In this document: positions 51,994 to 60,501 of the stretch, piece after piece | Layout: every line of letters begins with the position of its first letter | Numbering within the stretch: the first letter of the stretch is position 1 | DNA from: Bdellovibrionales bacterium RIFOXYD12_FULL_39_22 | GTDB lineage: Bacteria; Bdellovibrionota; Bacteriovoracia; Bacteriovoracales; Bacteriovoracaceae | Length of the DNA: 64,000 bases | Assembly (NCBI GenBank): GCA_001770205.1 | Contig: MEQL01000039.1 | Location: 198,787 to 262,786 of the forward strand | Reading direction: 5' to 3' | Program-made: the position numbers and the translations under genes | Notes under the pieces: model-generated | What the model was told of the DNA's origin: nothing | What the model saw: the letters and a program-made list of their open reading frames with translations, nothing else | Databases searched by the model: none

Positions 51994-52828
51994 GCAGCTT
52001 TTTTCACTCTTCACTCTTCTTCCTTTTGAATGGGCCCAATTTCAATTTATGTTTCTGGCCATACTGGCCATATTACTAATCGCTCCTCTTCTGGCCATCG
52101 TTGGAACTCTGGCCACAGATAATCAAATGACTTTTTTTTCCGATGCTGTAGGACATGCTGCCATTACTGGATTGGCAATTGCGACCTTGGCCGAATTGGA
52201 AACTTCTCTTTGGGGCATCGTTCTGTATGCACAGCTAATTGCGCTTGTTCTTTTTTTACTAAAGCGATTTTCCAACATAAAAACGGATGCCTTAATTGGT
52301 ATTATTGCTAATTTCTCCGTAGCACTTGGTATTGTTTTATTAAGTTATACTTCTGGATTAAATCGATTAAACACTATTTTATTTGGATCAATCTTGTCGA
52401 TTGGTAGCGAAGATCTAACGTTCTTGTGTATTTCGGCACTGGTTTTATATCCACTTATTATTTTTTTATACAAAGTATTTTGGCTAGTCTCCGTGTCGCC
52501 AACTTTGGCCAAAAGTCGGGGCCTTAATTTCGCTCTTTTTGAATATGTACTGCTTGCAATAATAGCTCTAGTAATATCTGTTTCTATCTTATGGATTGGC
52601 GTCTTAGTGTTAAACGCCATGCTGATTTTACCTGCTTCTATAGCTAAAAATATTGGTGTGGGAATAAAAAAATATCTTACCTACTCAATAATAATTGGCA
52701 TTATTTCCAGTGTCGGCGGCCTTCTTTTTTCATACTATTTTGGAACCTCCACTGGTGCCACTATCGTACTACTGCAAACAATAATCTTCATGCTCACGCT
52801 TCTTAAAAATATAAAAATAAAACAATAA
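51986..52828 (+). CDS. Metal ABC transporter permease (ZnuB-like)
   Basis: 280 residues from the ATG at 51986, with GAGGAG just ahead; a TTG at 51968 is weaker. Eight to nine helices, with the family segment FSDAVGHAAITGLAIA (about 50-65) and ILWIGVLVLNAMLILPASIA. It overlaps the ATPase gene by eight bases, so the three genes form one metal-import unit. Confidence 0.92.
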   Translation: MFEQLFSLFTLLPFEWAQFQFMFLAILAILLIAPLLAIVGTLATDNQMTFFSDAVGHAAITGLAIATLAELETSLWGIVLYAQLIALVLFLLKRFSNIKTDALIGIIANFSVALGIVLLSYTSGLNRLNTILFGSILSIGSEDLTFLCISALVLYPLIIFLYKVFWLVSVSPTLAKSRGLNFALFEYVLLAIIALVISVSILWIGVLVLNAMLILPASIAKNIGVGIKKYLTYSIIIGIISSVGGLLFSYYFGTSTGATIVLLQTIIFMLTLLKNIKIKQ

Positions 52829-52847
52829 ATACATTGAACAAACTTGG

Positions 52848-53840
52848 TCAGCCTTGCAAAACTCGTTTTAAAATGGCCGTTTTTAAAATACTAACCAGAT
52901 TATCCGCCATGTTTCTGTCCGCAGAGATATACGGATTAATTTTCATCGTTATAATTAATTGTCCATTCCACGTCATCGTTGCTACACCGAGTGGATGATT
53001 TGGGGTTCCCGGAGCGGCAGGAAGTATAACCAAATTAGAATCAACATTGGCCGGAGGAGTTCCTATTGGCCAGTTACCCAAGCAGGAGAATGTTCCTAGG
53101 CGAAAGCAGTTCTTATTACTATTTTCTGAAAGATATTTCATACCGCGAATACCAATAATTTTCCCGATATGCAGAAGCCACCAATTGCCAATATGTCGAC
53201 GATGACCTAATTTATTTTTAATCTGAGAATGAATTTCTTGTGCAGTAGTTTTGCTATTAGTTGTAACCGTTACCCCACTCGTATGATTTGACAGAATATT
53301 TTCTTTTTTTACTATACCACGCATATTGGCCGGAAAAAGCCAATCTCCCGAAGCACCATCTTCTAATAACTCTGGTAGAACAACACCACAGACAGACTCC
53401 AATAAAAAAGAGTTTTGAGAAACCCCCGCTCCTTTTGCTTTTGCATTAATCTTTTCTGTCTCTTCCTTCGTAAAAAGTATCCAGGAAAAACGAGTTCCTT
53501 CTTCAGGAGTAGAATATTTACGATTTATATCGCAATTTTTCCATTTCATCTTCGAATCACTGTGATCTTTTATACAACCTAAAATGATTTGCGCTCGCGC
53601 CAACCAGCTAAGTTTTTCAATAGGCCGCTGTTCAGGAAGTTTGTCGATAATATATCCATCTCGACGCAACATCATAGTTAATGCACCAGCACCATCATAA
53701 TCGCTATGCGGAAAACTCTCCACGGTCATCTCATTATTTTTAGTATTGTATCTGGCGAATTGAAACAAATCGTTAACGCCTCTTTCCTTTGCTACGGTAA
53801 ACCACATTCCAATCCAGTCGATTTCTTTTGTTTTTTTCAT
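52848..53840 (-). CDS. Condensation/CAT-superfamily acyltransferase
   Basis: 330 residues, no signal or membrane segment. The HxxxDG catalytic motif of the chloramphenicol-acetyltransferase and NRPS-condensation superfamily appears as HSDYDG (45-50), followed by the helix AGALTMMLRR. The mid part (FPANMRG, about 170-176) and C-terminal TFSCLGNWPIG and TMTWNGQLIITM strands fit the second lobe. Such enzymes pass an acyl group to an amine, alcohol or thiol. Substrate unknown. Last gene of the operon with two GNAT-like genes, overlapping the preceding one by four bases. Confidence 0.7.
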   Translation of the reverse strand: MKKTKEIDWIGMWFTVAKERGVNDLFQFARYNTKNNEMTVESFPHSDYDGAGALTMMLRRDGYIIDKLPEQRPIEKLSWLARAQIILGCIKDHSDSKMKWKNCDINRKYSTPEEGTRFSWILFTKEETEKINAKAKGAGVSQNSFLLESVCGVVLPELLEDGASGDWLFPANMRGIVKKENILSNHTSGVTVTTNSKTTAQEIHSQIKNKLGHRRHIGNWWLLHIGKIIGIRGMKYLSENSNKNCFRLGTFSCLGNWPIGTPPANVDSNLVILPAAPGTPNHPLGVATMTWNGQLIITMKINPYISADRNMADNLVSILKTAILKRVLQG

Positions 53841-55045
53841 GCTATCCCCAATTCCAATCCAACCTGATGGTTTTCTCGATGCTCTAATAGTGATTTCTTA
53901 TCTAAAAATTTACGTTTTGATAATACCTGATAGAGTGTTCCGGGGGTTGAACGATACAAATATCCTTCTTTAAAGAGGGCCGGAAGAGATGATCTCGTTG
54001 GATAATTTAAAAAAGAGATCATATGGGCCTGTTCAGAAATACTGTCCAATAGAACAAATTTTACCAGCTCGCATATTATTGCATTTCTCTCTGCCGGGGC
54101 CAAGTTTTCCGCAACTTCAAAATGTGAAAGATAAAGCACTGACAGTTCACTATTTTCTAAAATTTTTTGTTTCCCAAAAAGTGGCATTAAAAGTCCAAGC
54201 ACTCTCAAGGGAAAGGATAAATTACTAATAACTAAACGACGCGCAAGAGAGGATTTCCAGGGACAAACAGAAGCAACGATCTGGCCATTTTTTTTGATGA
54301 CAATAAAATTCTCTAAAAGCAGATCATCCCATTGTAAAAGTCGACGCGTCAACTCATCTGTCCCCTGGCCATTCTTGGTAAAGAAAAACCCCAGAGATCG
54401 ATTGTGATTTGTCTCATATAAAAAATTTCGCAACTGCCCTTCATCCCCTTTTTGCAACTTCTCTATCGAGAGGCCAGAATTGATAATGTTGCGTAATTTG
54501 GAAAGGGAGCGCAGCAAAGGAATTCTTCCTAAAATATTTATCGCTTCATACTTAACCAAAGCATGATAGACAATATCACTCTCTCGATCTTTGCGAGTGA
54601 AGGCATTTATCGCATTTTTATTTTCATCCAAAATGGCAGAATACATAAATTGGCAGCCATCAAACTCATCAATGACATCATAGTTATCCATAGTATCTGC
54701 ATATAACTTTCTCCAACCAACAACCATGCGACGAGGAATGGTGGGACTCACTCGCAAATCTGAAAGATAACCGATTACAATCTCTTTTCCCTCATGAAAC
54801 GCCTTGCGGAGGACAATTGTTGAAATTCCAGAAATGACACCATCCTTACCATCAAAAAGAAAAACAAAAGATTTGTATCCTTGTTGACTTAAGAGTTTAA
54901 AAAAATCAGGAGAGCGATCGTAGCGAATTTCCATTGAAGAAGTATTCATCTTGATTGAACTGAAAAAGGCCAAAATTTTCTCATTGTCTTTTGGAGTGGC
55001 CAAATGGAAATCAGGATGCTTGGCAAGTAATTCCGCTATTTTCAT
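53837..55045 (-). CDS. Two-domain GNAT-like acyltransferase
   Basis: 402 residues. Two GNAT-like halves: about 1-180 with VIGYLSDLRVSPTIPRRMVVGWRKLY (the LxDLrV...RrrG region of acetyl-CoA binding, motif A) and DGCQFMYSAIL, and about 190-380 with IKKNGQIVASVCPW and a helical Arg-rich stretch, then FLNYPTRSSLPALFKEGYLYRSTPGTLYQVL (here given as NYPTRSSLPALFKEGY). Probably N- or O-acylation; acyl donor unknown. It lies 19 bases after the first GNAT-like gene. Confidence 0.72.
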   Translation of the reverse strand: MKIAELLAKHPDFHLATPKDNEKILAFFSSIKMNTSSMEIRYDRSPDFFKLLSQQGYKSFVFLFDGKDGVISGISTIVLRKAFHEGKEIVIGYLSDLRVSPTIPRRMVVGWRKLYADTMDNYDVIDEFDGCQFMYSAILDENKNAINAFTRKDRESDIVYHALVKYEAINILGRIPLLRSLSKLRNIINSGLSIEKLQKGDEGQLRNFLYETNHNRSLGFFFTKNGQGTDELTRRLLQWDDLLLENFIVIKKNGQIVASVCPWKSSLARRLVISNLSFPLRVLGLLMPLFGKQKILENSELSVLYLSHFEVAENLAPAERNAIICELVKFVLLDSISEQAHMISFLNYPTRSSLPALFKEGYLYRSTPGTLYQVLSKRKFLDKKSLLEHRENHQVGLELGIA

Positions 55046-55064
55046 ATCTTTCTACATACAGTAA

Positions 55065-55646
55065 CTAGGCACTAGCGTTAACAATTCGCACGCCCTGAAA
55101 TCGCTTAAGAAAAAAACCAGGAGAAAGGAAGGGGGAGATTATTAAATTGCGCAAACGAATTACTTCAACTGATTCCTCATCGGCCGAGGGCATTCCCGGA
55201 AGCACCTTGGTTGGGCCTTTAAATAACACCTCTGGCCTTGCCTTTGAGTACATTCTACCAATTTTGGGTTTGCGCAGACTGTAAGCATAAGCAAAATATT
55301 TTTTGCCGGAGGTAGCAACACTCCATAATAATCTGCACCAAAAACCGAAAGCACAGTTATTTTTAATAAGTGAGTGCGATAGCCAAAGTCCAGTAACCTC
55401 GGCGACTTTCGAAGAATTTTGATAAGAGAGAGTGCGGCTGCATGGGGTAGGAATAGAGTCTAAAACCCTAAAGGGGCCTTGTTTTACAATAACAAAACCA
55501 CCACAAATATTATTTGCTCGATCATAGCAGGCCACAACTTTACTGCGCTTTAGATATTCCAATGGTAGTTCAACATCGATTAATGGGGCAACTTTTTTAC
55601 TGTATTCCAATAGTTGCTCATCACTTTTAAGTGTTCTAAATTTCAT
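55065..55646 (-). CDS. GNAT-like acyltransferase, operon head
   Basis: 193 residues from the ATG at 55646, preceded by AAGGAGG. A single GNAT-like domain: CGGFVIVKQGPF (strand), EVTGLWLSHSL (motif A region), and FWCRLLWSVATSGKKYFAYAYSLRKPKIGRMYSKA, seen as GKKYFAYAYS and KPKIGRMYSKA, which recalls acyl-homoserine-lactone-like and arylalkylamine-type acyltransferases only in fold. The family is not recognised further. It is divergent from the secreted protein gene across the half-site region. Confidence 0.62.
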   Translation of the reverse strand: MKFRTLKSDEQLLEYSKKVAPLIDVELPLEYLKRSKVVACYDRANNICGGFVIVKQGPFRVLDSIPTPCSRTLSYQNSSKVAEVTGLWLSHSLIKNNCAFGFWCRLLWSVATSGKKYFAYAYSLRKPKIGRMYSKARPEVLFKGPTKVLPGMPSADEESVEVIRLRNLIISPFLSPGFFLKRFQGVRIVNASA

Positions 55647-55720
55647 CACAACCCCTCCTTGATTACCCAATTCTTTCGCCTTTAGGTTAAGCGAGCAGAT
55701 TGTGCTAATCAAACTAAATT

Positions 55721-55758
55721 AGGGACATTTTGTTCCTAGTATCACGACAAGGAACAAA
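55721..55758. promoter_or_regulatory. Three AGGRACA half-sites in a divergent spacer
   Basis: AGGGACA (55721-55727), TGTTCCT (55731-55737, inverted) and AGGAACA (55750-55756). The last two extend to a perfect 9-base inverted repeat TTTGTTCCT-N12-AGGAACAAA (55729-55758). The centres are 10 and 19 bases apart, about one and two helical turns. The element lies between the two divergent transcription units and looks like an operator. Confidence 0.55.
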
Positions 55759-55848
55759 TCCATGTATCATTTACACTCACACCGGCCATCTATTGCCGTG
55801 CGTCATTGCCTGTGTTATTCATACTGTAGTGACCTATTAACCAGACTA

Positions 55849-57270
55849 ATGAGTTTTAGAAGTATGAATGTACCAGTAAAGGCCAACATTATCACCAACT
55901 TTTTTATTATTTTGTTAGTGGCCAGCACTTATATTCCTGGCAGTTTTGCCAATGCTCCTTTAAAGATCAAAGAGTCCTTGGATTTATCGTTAAAAAGTTT
56001 TGACTACAATAGACCGGCCAGTGGGGCCGGGCCGGCGGGAACCTTCCTATTTGGTAGTATGAAGATTCTATCTTCTCAAATGGCGGTAAATGTTAACAAT
56101 AAAGGAGATGTTTTTAATTCGACAATTTTTTTGCGCCCCAATTTTATTGGGATAAATGCCGATAATGGAAGCTTTGGATTAGGACTTCCACTCACTGAAA
56201 AACATTTTTTGCATAACGTTCTAGCAGCAAATTTAGTAGAATCCTCAGTTTCCATGAATGAGGATCGAATTGATTTTAGTGCCGATTTTTTTCGCTTCAC
56301 CCAGGCCAACTCTAGTGTGCAGTTAAAGAATTTTGGCCTGTTTTGTAAAAAGCATCCTGAATACCGCAAAAATGATTTTTTATCTATCATGTATGGGTGT
56401 CTTTACGAATCTAATTTTAACGGCCGGCGCTCTCAAGAACTTTCAGATGCTATAATCACGGCCACTAGTGCAGACCCTAGTGGAAAAGTTGAGTTAAATG
56501 GCCTCATAGATCTTTTAAATTTTGGCCAGGAAGAGATTCAAATGAGGCTATCCACCACCTCCTTAAATGTTAATGATACCTATTTTTTTAAAGCACAATC
56601 GCTTGACGCAAAATGTGAAAAAAATGAAGTAGTAATAGCCGATTTTAAATTCCAAGATGTGATAAATAATTGCTTAAATAGTGTGGCAGTTGGAAGTGCT
56701 AGCGTCGCCTTGGTTGATAATAAAAGCAAAACCAACTATCGTATACATTTAAATAAGCTAGCGATAAAAGACGAAGAAATTAAAGCAGAAATCTTGGAAT
56801 TTAACCGCTTAAACACAGATTCCATGAAGGCGTCACCCTTATCATTAGTTGGAGTCTCTCTTTCATGTTACCACGAAGAGACCGATTCACTCCCAAAAAC
56901 TTCAAAAATGATTAGCGATTGTTTGACGCTCTCCAAATTACATGTGGATGATGTTATCCAATCAGAAAAGCAAAAAACCAAACAATTAGATCTAACAATT
57001 TCACAGAATAGTTTCAATTTAACAGGACGTATAAAACCGCTAATGTTTTGGAATAATTTTGGTCTGGCCGGACAAGTCGAATACTCCGAAACAGATAAAC
57101 TAATAACAATAACCGTGGAGGGAGCAGATTTACCAATCCCTATCTTTAAACACTCCTTAACACTTGCTATGTTTTTTATTAAGATGGGAGTTGGATCTAA
57201 TGAGGGAATTACTGTTGATAAGAAAAATCGAAAAATTTATATAAAACTGGAAAAACAACAAGGAGTCTAA
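55849..57270 (+). CDS. Secreted protein of unknown function
   Basis: 473 residues from the ATG at 55849; the ATG at 55864 (MNVPVKANIITNFF) is an equal candidate, and both give a signal peptide ending about SFA. No ribosome site decides. The mature protein (about 440 residues) is rich in Asn, Ser and short strands, with six Cys that could form disulfides (YGCLYE, DAKCEK, VINNCLN, LSCYHEE, ISDCLT, and LFCKKH). The end is a strand pattern (IYIKLEKQQ). No family recognised; a large beta-domain envelope protein is likely. The next gene follows after 3 bases. Confidence 0.7.
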   Translation: MSFRSMNVPVKANIITNFFIILLVASTYIPGSFANAPLKIKESLDLSLKSFDYNRPASGAGPAGTFLFGSMKILSSQMAVNVNNKGDVFNSTIFLRPNFIGINADNGSFGLGLPLTEKHFLHNVLAANLVESSVSMNEDRIDFSADFFRFTQANSSVQLKNFGLFCKKHPEYRKNDFLSIMYGCLYESNFNGRRSQELSDAIITATSADPSGKVELNGLIDLLNFGQEEIQMRLSTTSLNVNDTYFFKAQSLDAKCEKNEVVIADFKFQDVINNCLNSVAVGSASVALVDNKSKTNYRIHLNKLAIKDEEIKAEILEFNRLNTDSMKASPLSLVGVSLSCYHEETDSLPKTSKMISDCLTLSKLHVDDVIQSEKQKTKQLDLTISQNSFNLTGRIKPLMFWNNFGLAGQVEYSETDKLITITVEGADLPIPIFKHSLTLAMFFIKMGVGSNEGITVDKKNRKIYIKLEKQQGV

Positions 57271-57273
57271 TAT

Positions 57274-57714
57274 ATGATAAAACTACGAGGTAATTTTTTT
57301 ATTTTTCTTTTAATGATGTCTGGGGCGGCCATGGCCGAGACCTATGTTTGTTCAGGTGCCATTCGTGCTAACCAATATAAAATTTATCTTTACAACTGCG
57401 CTGATCGCAATTTCAGCTTTGGTATCGTATCGTCCAGCTCAAAGTACGGAGAGGTTCATGTGGCATCAGAAAATACAAAAATTGAAGCAGATTTTGATAT
57501 ATCCTATAGTGCTACTCAAACCGACCGTCGAGATGTCACCTATATAAAAATAGCCGTCAACGATATGGGTGGTAGTCGCCCAGGAGATTCGATAAACGGC
57601 TCTTTGGATATTAGTTACATTCGCGATGAACATCGAGAATCAGACAATGTCTCCTTGGTTTGTAAAAGAGGAAATGATCCAATTCCAACAACCGACAGTT
57701 GTTTGCGACGCTAG
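57274..57714 (+). CDS. Small secreted protein, co-transcribed with the preceding gene
   Basis: 146 residues. Signal peptide (about 1-21, ending AAMA), then a beta-rich domain with four Cys (YVCSGA, YNCAD, LVCKR, DSCLRR) expected to form disulfides. The start is 3 bases after the previous stop, so the two are translated from one mRNA. Family not recognised. Confidence 0.75.
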   Translation: MIKLRGNFFIFLLMMSGAAMAETYVCSGAIRANQYKIYLYNCADRNFSFGIVSSSSKYGEVHVASENTKIEADFDISYSATQTDRRDVTYIKIAVNDMGGSRPGDSINGSLDISYIRDEHRESDNVSLVCKRGNDPIPTTDSCLRR

Positions 57715-57764
57715 CTGGCCGGCAAGCTAGGCAAGATCTTATCTTGTCCGACACTTTCAGTCGG
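57711..57764 (+). other. Three hairpins in a row after the secreted-protein pair
   Basis: CTAGCT-N8-AGCTAG (57711-57730), CAAGAT-CTT-ATCTTG (57732-57746) and CCGAC-N7-GTCGG (57748-57764) are spaced by one base each. No long T-run follows immediately, so it is not a plain terminator. It may protect the 3' end of the mRNA or be a protein-binding RNA. Confidence 0.55.
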
Positions 57765-57867
57765 GAAGGCGAACGGTTTTCATTTACAATGTGGGAAATT
57801 TTTTTCTCAACTTCTTTCACCGCAATCTTTTAGGTAAAATAGAACTAGGGCAAGGAGGCCACCTGTA

Positions 57868-58446
57868 ATGAAGCAAAAAGCACCAAAAAATGAAAAAGAG
57901 GGAATAGTTTTAGAAAGCTCCCTCCAAGGTTATTTTTTTGATCAATTAAAAGAAATTAATGGCAAACTTCTGCAACCATTGCCAAATGAAACATTGTATT
58001 ATTCCAGTAGGGTCATGGATCGTTTTGGCCAATCAACGGAGTTTTTTGAAACTGTTAATGGTAAATATACCGATAAATTTTTGGGCAAAAAACTGCTAGA
58101 GGCAGAAGCGCTGGGGAAAAACTCAAAAAAACGTATTCTGCAAGATGTTGGCGATACCTCCCTTTTTATGTGTGGCTTTTTCTATGATGCCATAAATAGT
58201 AAAATTGTGGATTATAGCTACTACGAGAGCATTGGCCGATCTGCGTATTCTCGCCTTAATGCCATTGCCCCAACCTTCTTGGATATTGAATCATTTTATG
58301 CTTCGCTAGCAAAATCCTTCTCTGCCATTGCTAATCTCATCTCAATTATTGAAAGGAAGTTTGCTCAAAATGCCGAACAAGGGAAAAATTCTGAGGCCAT
58401 TATAAGTATAATTAGCCCTTTTACTATTAAGACAAAAGCGTCCTAA
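57868..58446 (+). CDS. Cytoplasmic protein of unknown function
   Basis: 192 residues, with AAGGAGG 10 bases ahead. No signal peptide. The middle (YYSSRVMDRFGQSTEFFE, FLGKKLLEAEALGK, RILQDVGDTSLFMCGFF) looks like a compact helical domain; the last 50 residues are long helices. Not recognised. It is alone between the secreted-protein pair and the convergent VWA-like gene. Confidence 0.65.
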   Translation: MKQKAPKNEKEGIVLESSLQGYFFDQLKEINGKLLQPLPNETLYYSSRVMDRFGQSTEFFETVNGKYTDKFLGKKLLEAEALGKNSKKRILQDVGDTSLFMCGFFYDAINSKIVDYSYYESIGRSAYSRLNAIAPTFLDIESFYASLAKSFSAIANLISIIERKFAQNAEQGKNSEAIISIISPFTIKTKAS

Positions 58447-58464
58447 AAAACTCTCCCTTCTAAC

Positions 58465-59298
58465 CTATTTTTTTGAAATTTTATCACACGCAGAAGTAAC
58501 TTGTTTTGTGAGTCCATCTAAGTCTTTGGCCGCTAAAAATCCCTGATTACCACCACGAACATAAGCGCCAATCTCCTTAAGGAAACTATCCATTTTAGCG
58601 GTATACTCTCCAATGTCCGTTATTATTAAAAGATAACGTATTTTTGAATTTTTTATCCAAGAAATTAGTCGGTCTTGATCACTAATTCCATGAGAAACAC
58701 ATAATGAGGACAGGGCCCCCATTTGCTTAAGAGAGGAATCAAACGTAGAAACAGAAACTAAATTTTTTTGACATTGGCCAACAACTCGACTTACAAAACT
58801 TCGACGAAAGCAGTAATCACTGTCTCGCGAATAATCAACCGAACTCAGGCCCGAACTGGTATCAACCCAAATCTCCACTTTTGTCTCATAATCATCATCA
58901 AATGCTTTCCCGCAGTAGATGTCAAAGTAGTTAGATTTATCACATTCTATCCCGCTTTTTTCGAATGAGCCTATTGTCTTAAAGGATCCCTCTTCTTCCG
59001 CTAAAGCAACATCAGAAAAATCTTTTTCTTCGAAAGGGCGAATTATTCCTACTCCAAACTTATCAGTATATCCATATTGTGGATGAAAACATCCCTCTCC
59101 CATCGGAACACAAGTAAAATTTTGCAACTGTGTCTGTGCCAAAAGATTGGCCCGTGTGGCCACATCATTTAACTTGGCGGCCAGAGGAGGAGAGAGAAAC
59201 CAAATTTCAACACGCTGTGGATTGGCCACTGCTTGTTGCGACACGAAAATAATCGAAAAAATTATAACAAAATTTGCAAAAGTTATTAAAGTTTTCAA
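58465..59298 (-). CDS. Secreted VWA-like protein
   Basis: 277 residues with a signal peptide (about 1-25, ending VANP). A von Willebrand A-like core is seen: VEIWVDTSSGLSS (141-153, the MIDAS DxSxS position with D146, S148, S149), and LLIITDIGEY (223-232) where VWA proteins have the second Asp strand. Six Cys (YCGK, YCFRR, QCQKN, LCVSH, ECDKS, FTCVP) suggest disulfides. VWA folds usually bind metal-bridged protein partners. Function unknown. It overlaps the Xre gene by four bases. Confidence 0.65.
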   Translation of the reverse strand: MKTLITFANFVIIFSIIFVSQQAVANPQRVEIWFLSPPLAAKLNDVATRANLLAQTQLQNFTCVPMGEGCFHPQYGYTDKFGVGIIRPFEEKDFSDVALAEEEGSFKTIGSFEKSGIECDKSNYFDIYCGKAFDDDYETKVEIWVDTSSGLSSVDYSRDSDYCFRRSFVSRVVGQCQKNLVSVSTFDSSLKQMGALSSLCVSHGISDQDRLISWIKNSKIRYLLIITDIGEYTAKMDSFLKEIGAYVRGGNQGFLAAKDLDGLTKQVTSACDKISKK

Positions 59299-59828
59299 AC
59301 TTCCATTTCCTTTTGTCTAATGTAGCGCAAAAGGGGAGCGCCGACATCTACAACCAAATCTCTTCCATCCACATCTAGGTTTAAAAAATCATTTATGTAT
59401 GCACGCTGTCTTGGTGTTAAACTATCTAACTTTTCCTTTAGTGATTTCTCTTTTTTCTCTTCGCCAGCTTCTTTGGCCATCTCCTTTTTTTCTTCCACCT
59501 TAACTTCAGAAACAACTGACTCCGCTATTGCCAGGCCCCCGGAGTTTTCATCTTTATAAAACTTTACAAGCCTTACAAACTTCTCACTAAACTCCTCATC
59601 GACAAAATCAATTATTTCGTGAATAGGAATCTGCAGCTTGGCCACAATTTTGGCGATAAGTTGAGGATTAAGTTCAGTTGTCTTTTGTCCGAGAAAACGA
59701 CTCATTGTAGAAACTCCAACCTCTACCAAATTGGCCAAATCCTTTTGGCCCATGGGCCCTCGCACTTGCATATACTTACGAACAACTCCAAAAAACATTT
59801 CTAAATGCGCTCTATTAAATTCGGCCAT
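59295..59828 (-). CDS. Xre-like DNA-binding protein
   Basis: 177 residues from the ATG at 59828, with GGAGGG ahead; a longer start is less likely. The N-terminal helix-turn-helix is MGQKDLANLVEVGVSTMSRFLGQ (about 25-47, here in two pieces: MGQKDLANLVEV and GVSTMSRFLGQ), followed by an acidic Glu/Lys-rich linker and a C-terminal domain with SLTPRQRAYINDFLNLD that I recall from related genomes only as conserved sequence. The secreted VWA-like gene follows, overlapping its stop. Self-regulation of the pair is possible. Confidence 0.75.
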   Translation of the reverse strand: MAEFNRAHLEMFFGVVRKYMQVRGPMGQKDLANLVEVGVSTMSRFLGQKTTELNPQLIAKIVAKLQIPIHEIIDFVDEEFSEKFVRLVKFYKDENSGGLAIAESVVSEVKVEEKKEMAKEAGEEKKEKSLKEKLDSLTPRQRAYINDFLNLDVDGRDLVVDVGAPLLRYIRQKEMEV

Positions 59829-59886
59829 AAAACCCTCCGAAATCATTATCGGCAAGCAATTTAATTTCTTAATGCAATTTTTTTGC

Positions 59887-59915
59887 TTGACGCAACGAGT
59901 CGGCCATTGTAAGAT
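59887..59915 (+). promoter_or_regulatory. Candidate promoter of the pentapeptide-repeat gene
   Basis: TTGACG (59887-59892), exactly 17 bases, TAAGAT (59910-59915), 30 bases before the ATG; ribosome site GGAGG at 59936-59940. Confidence 0.65.
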
Positions 59916-59945
59916 AGAAGAAAAAATAAAGCGTGGAGGTGTTCT

Positions 59946-60434
59946 ATGAGCTTACCAAAAAAAATAGTAAATGGAACTTCGACCCAATTTGAAGTCATTG
60001 AAAATGAAAAGATAACATCCTGTAATATTGAGGATATAGTCGTAGCAGGTGCATTATTATCACTTACCGTATTCGAAAATGTTACCTTTAAAAACTGCAT
60101 TTTTTTTGCCTCTCGGTTGGAAAATTGTCAATTTTTAAGCTGCAATTTTATTGGTTGCAGCTTTCAATTCACAAATATTATTTATTGTGATTATCACTTC
60201 TCAACCTTTGAAAAATGCAGTTGGGAAACCTCTTTTGCCAAAAACTCACTTTTTTCTCGCTGCGAAATTGATTTCAAATCTTTGCACTACCTGGATGTAG
60301 TGGGAAATAAAAACAGATTTCTCATCGGGGGCCAACGGAATGACTCTCGAGAGAAAGAGGAGATCGCTTCAAAGGTCAGCGCTTTCCAGTACGAGGAGAC
60401 AGAAGAGTATATTATTTCTGACTTAGCAGCATAG
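59946..60434 (+). CDS. Pentapeptide-repeat-like protein
   Basis: 162 residues. From about residue 43 to 85 the sequence repeats every five residues with an aromatic or Leu at the centre: FENVTFKNCIFFASRLENCQ then FLSCNFIGCSFQFTNI. This gives a short right-handed quadrilateral helix. The Cys at alternate turns is unusual. A charged C-terminal tail follows. No signal, so cytoplasmic. Function unknown; the family includes gyrase inhibitors. Confidence 0.75.
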   Translation: MSLPKKIVNGTSTQFEVIENEKITSCNIEDIVVAGALLSLTVFENVTFKNCIFFASRLENCQFLSCNFIGCSFQFTNIIYCDYHFSTFEKCSWETSFAKNSLFSRCEIDFKSLHYLDVVGNKNRFLIGGQRNDSREKEEIASKVSAFQYEETEEYIISDLAA

Positions 60435-60501
60435 GTTTGATTTCCTCCTAGCTAGCTAAAAAAGTCTTTATGGTTTGAAACATAAGAGGTAGCTTTATGA
60501 C

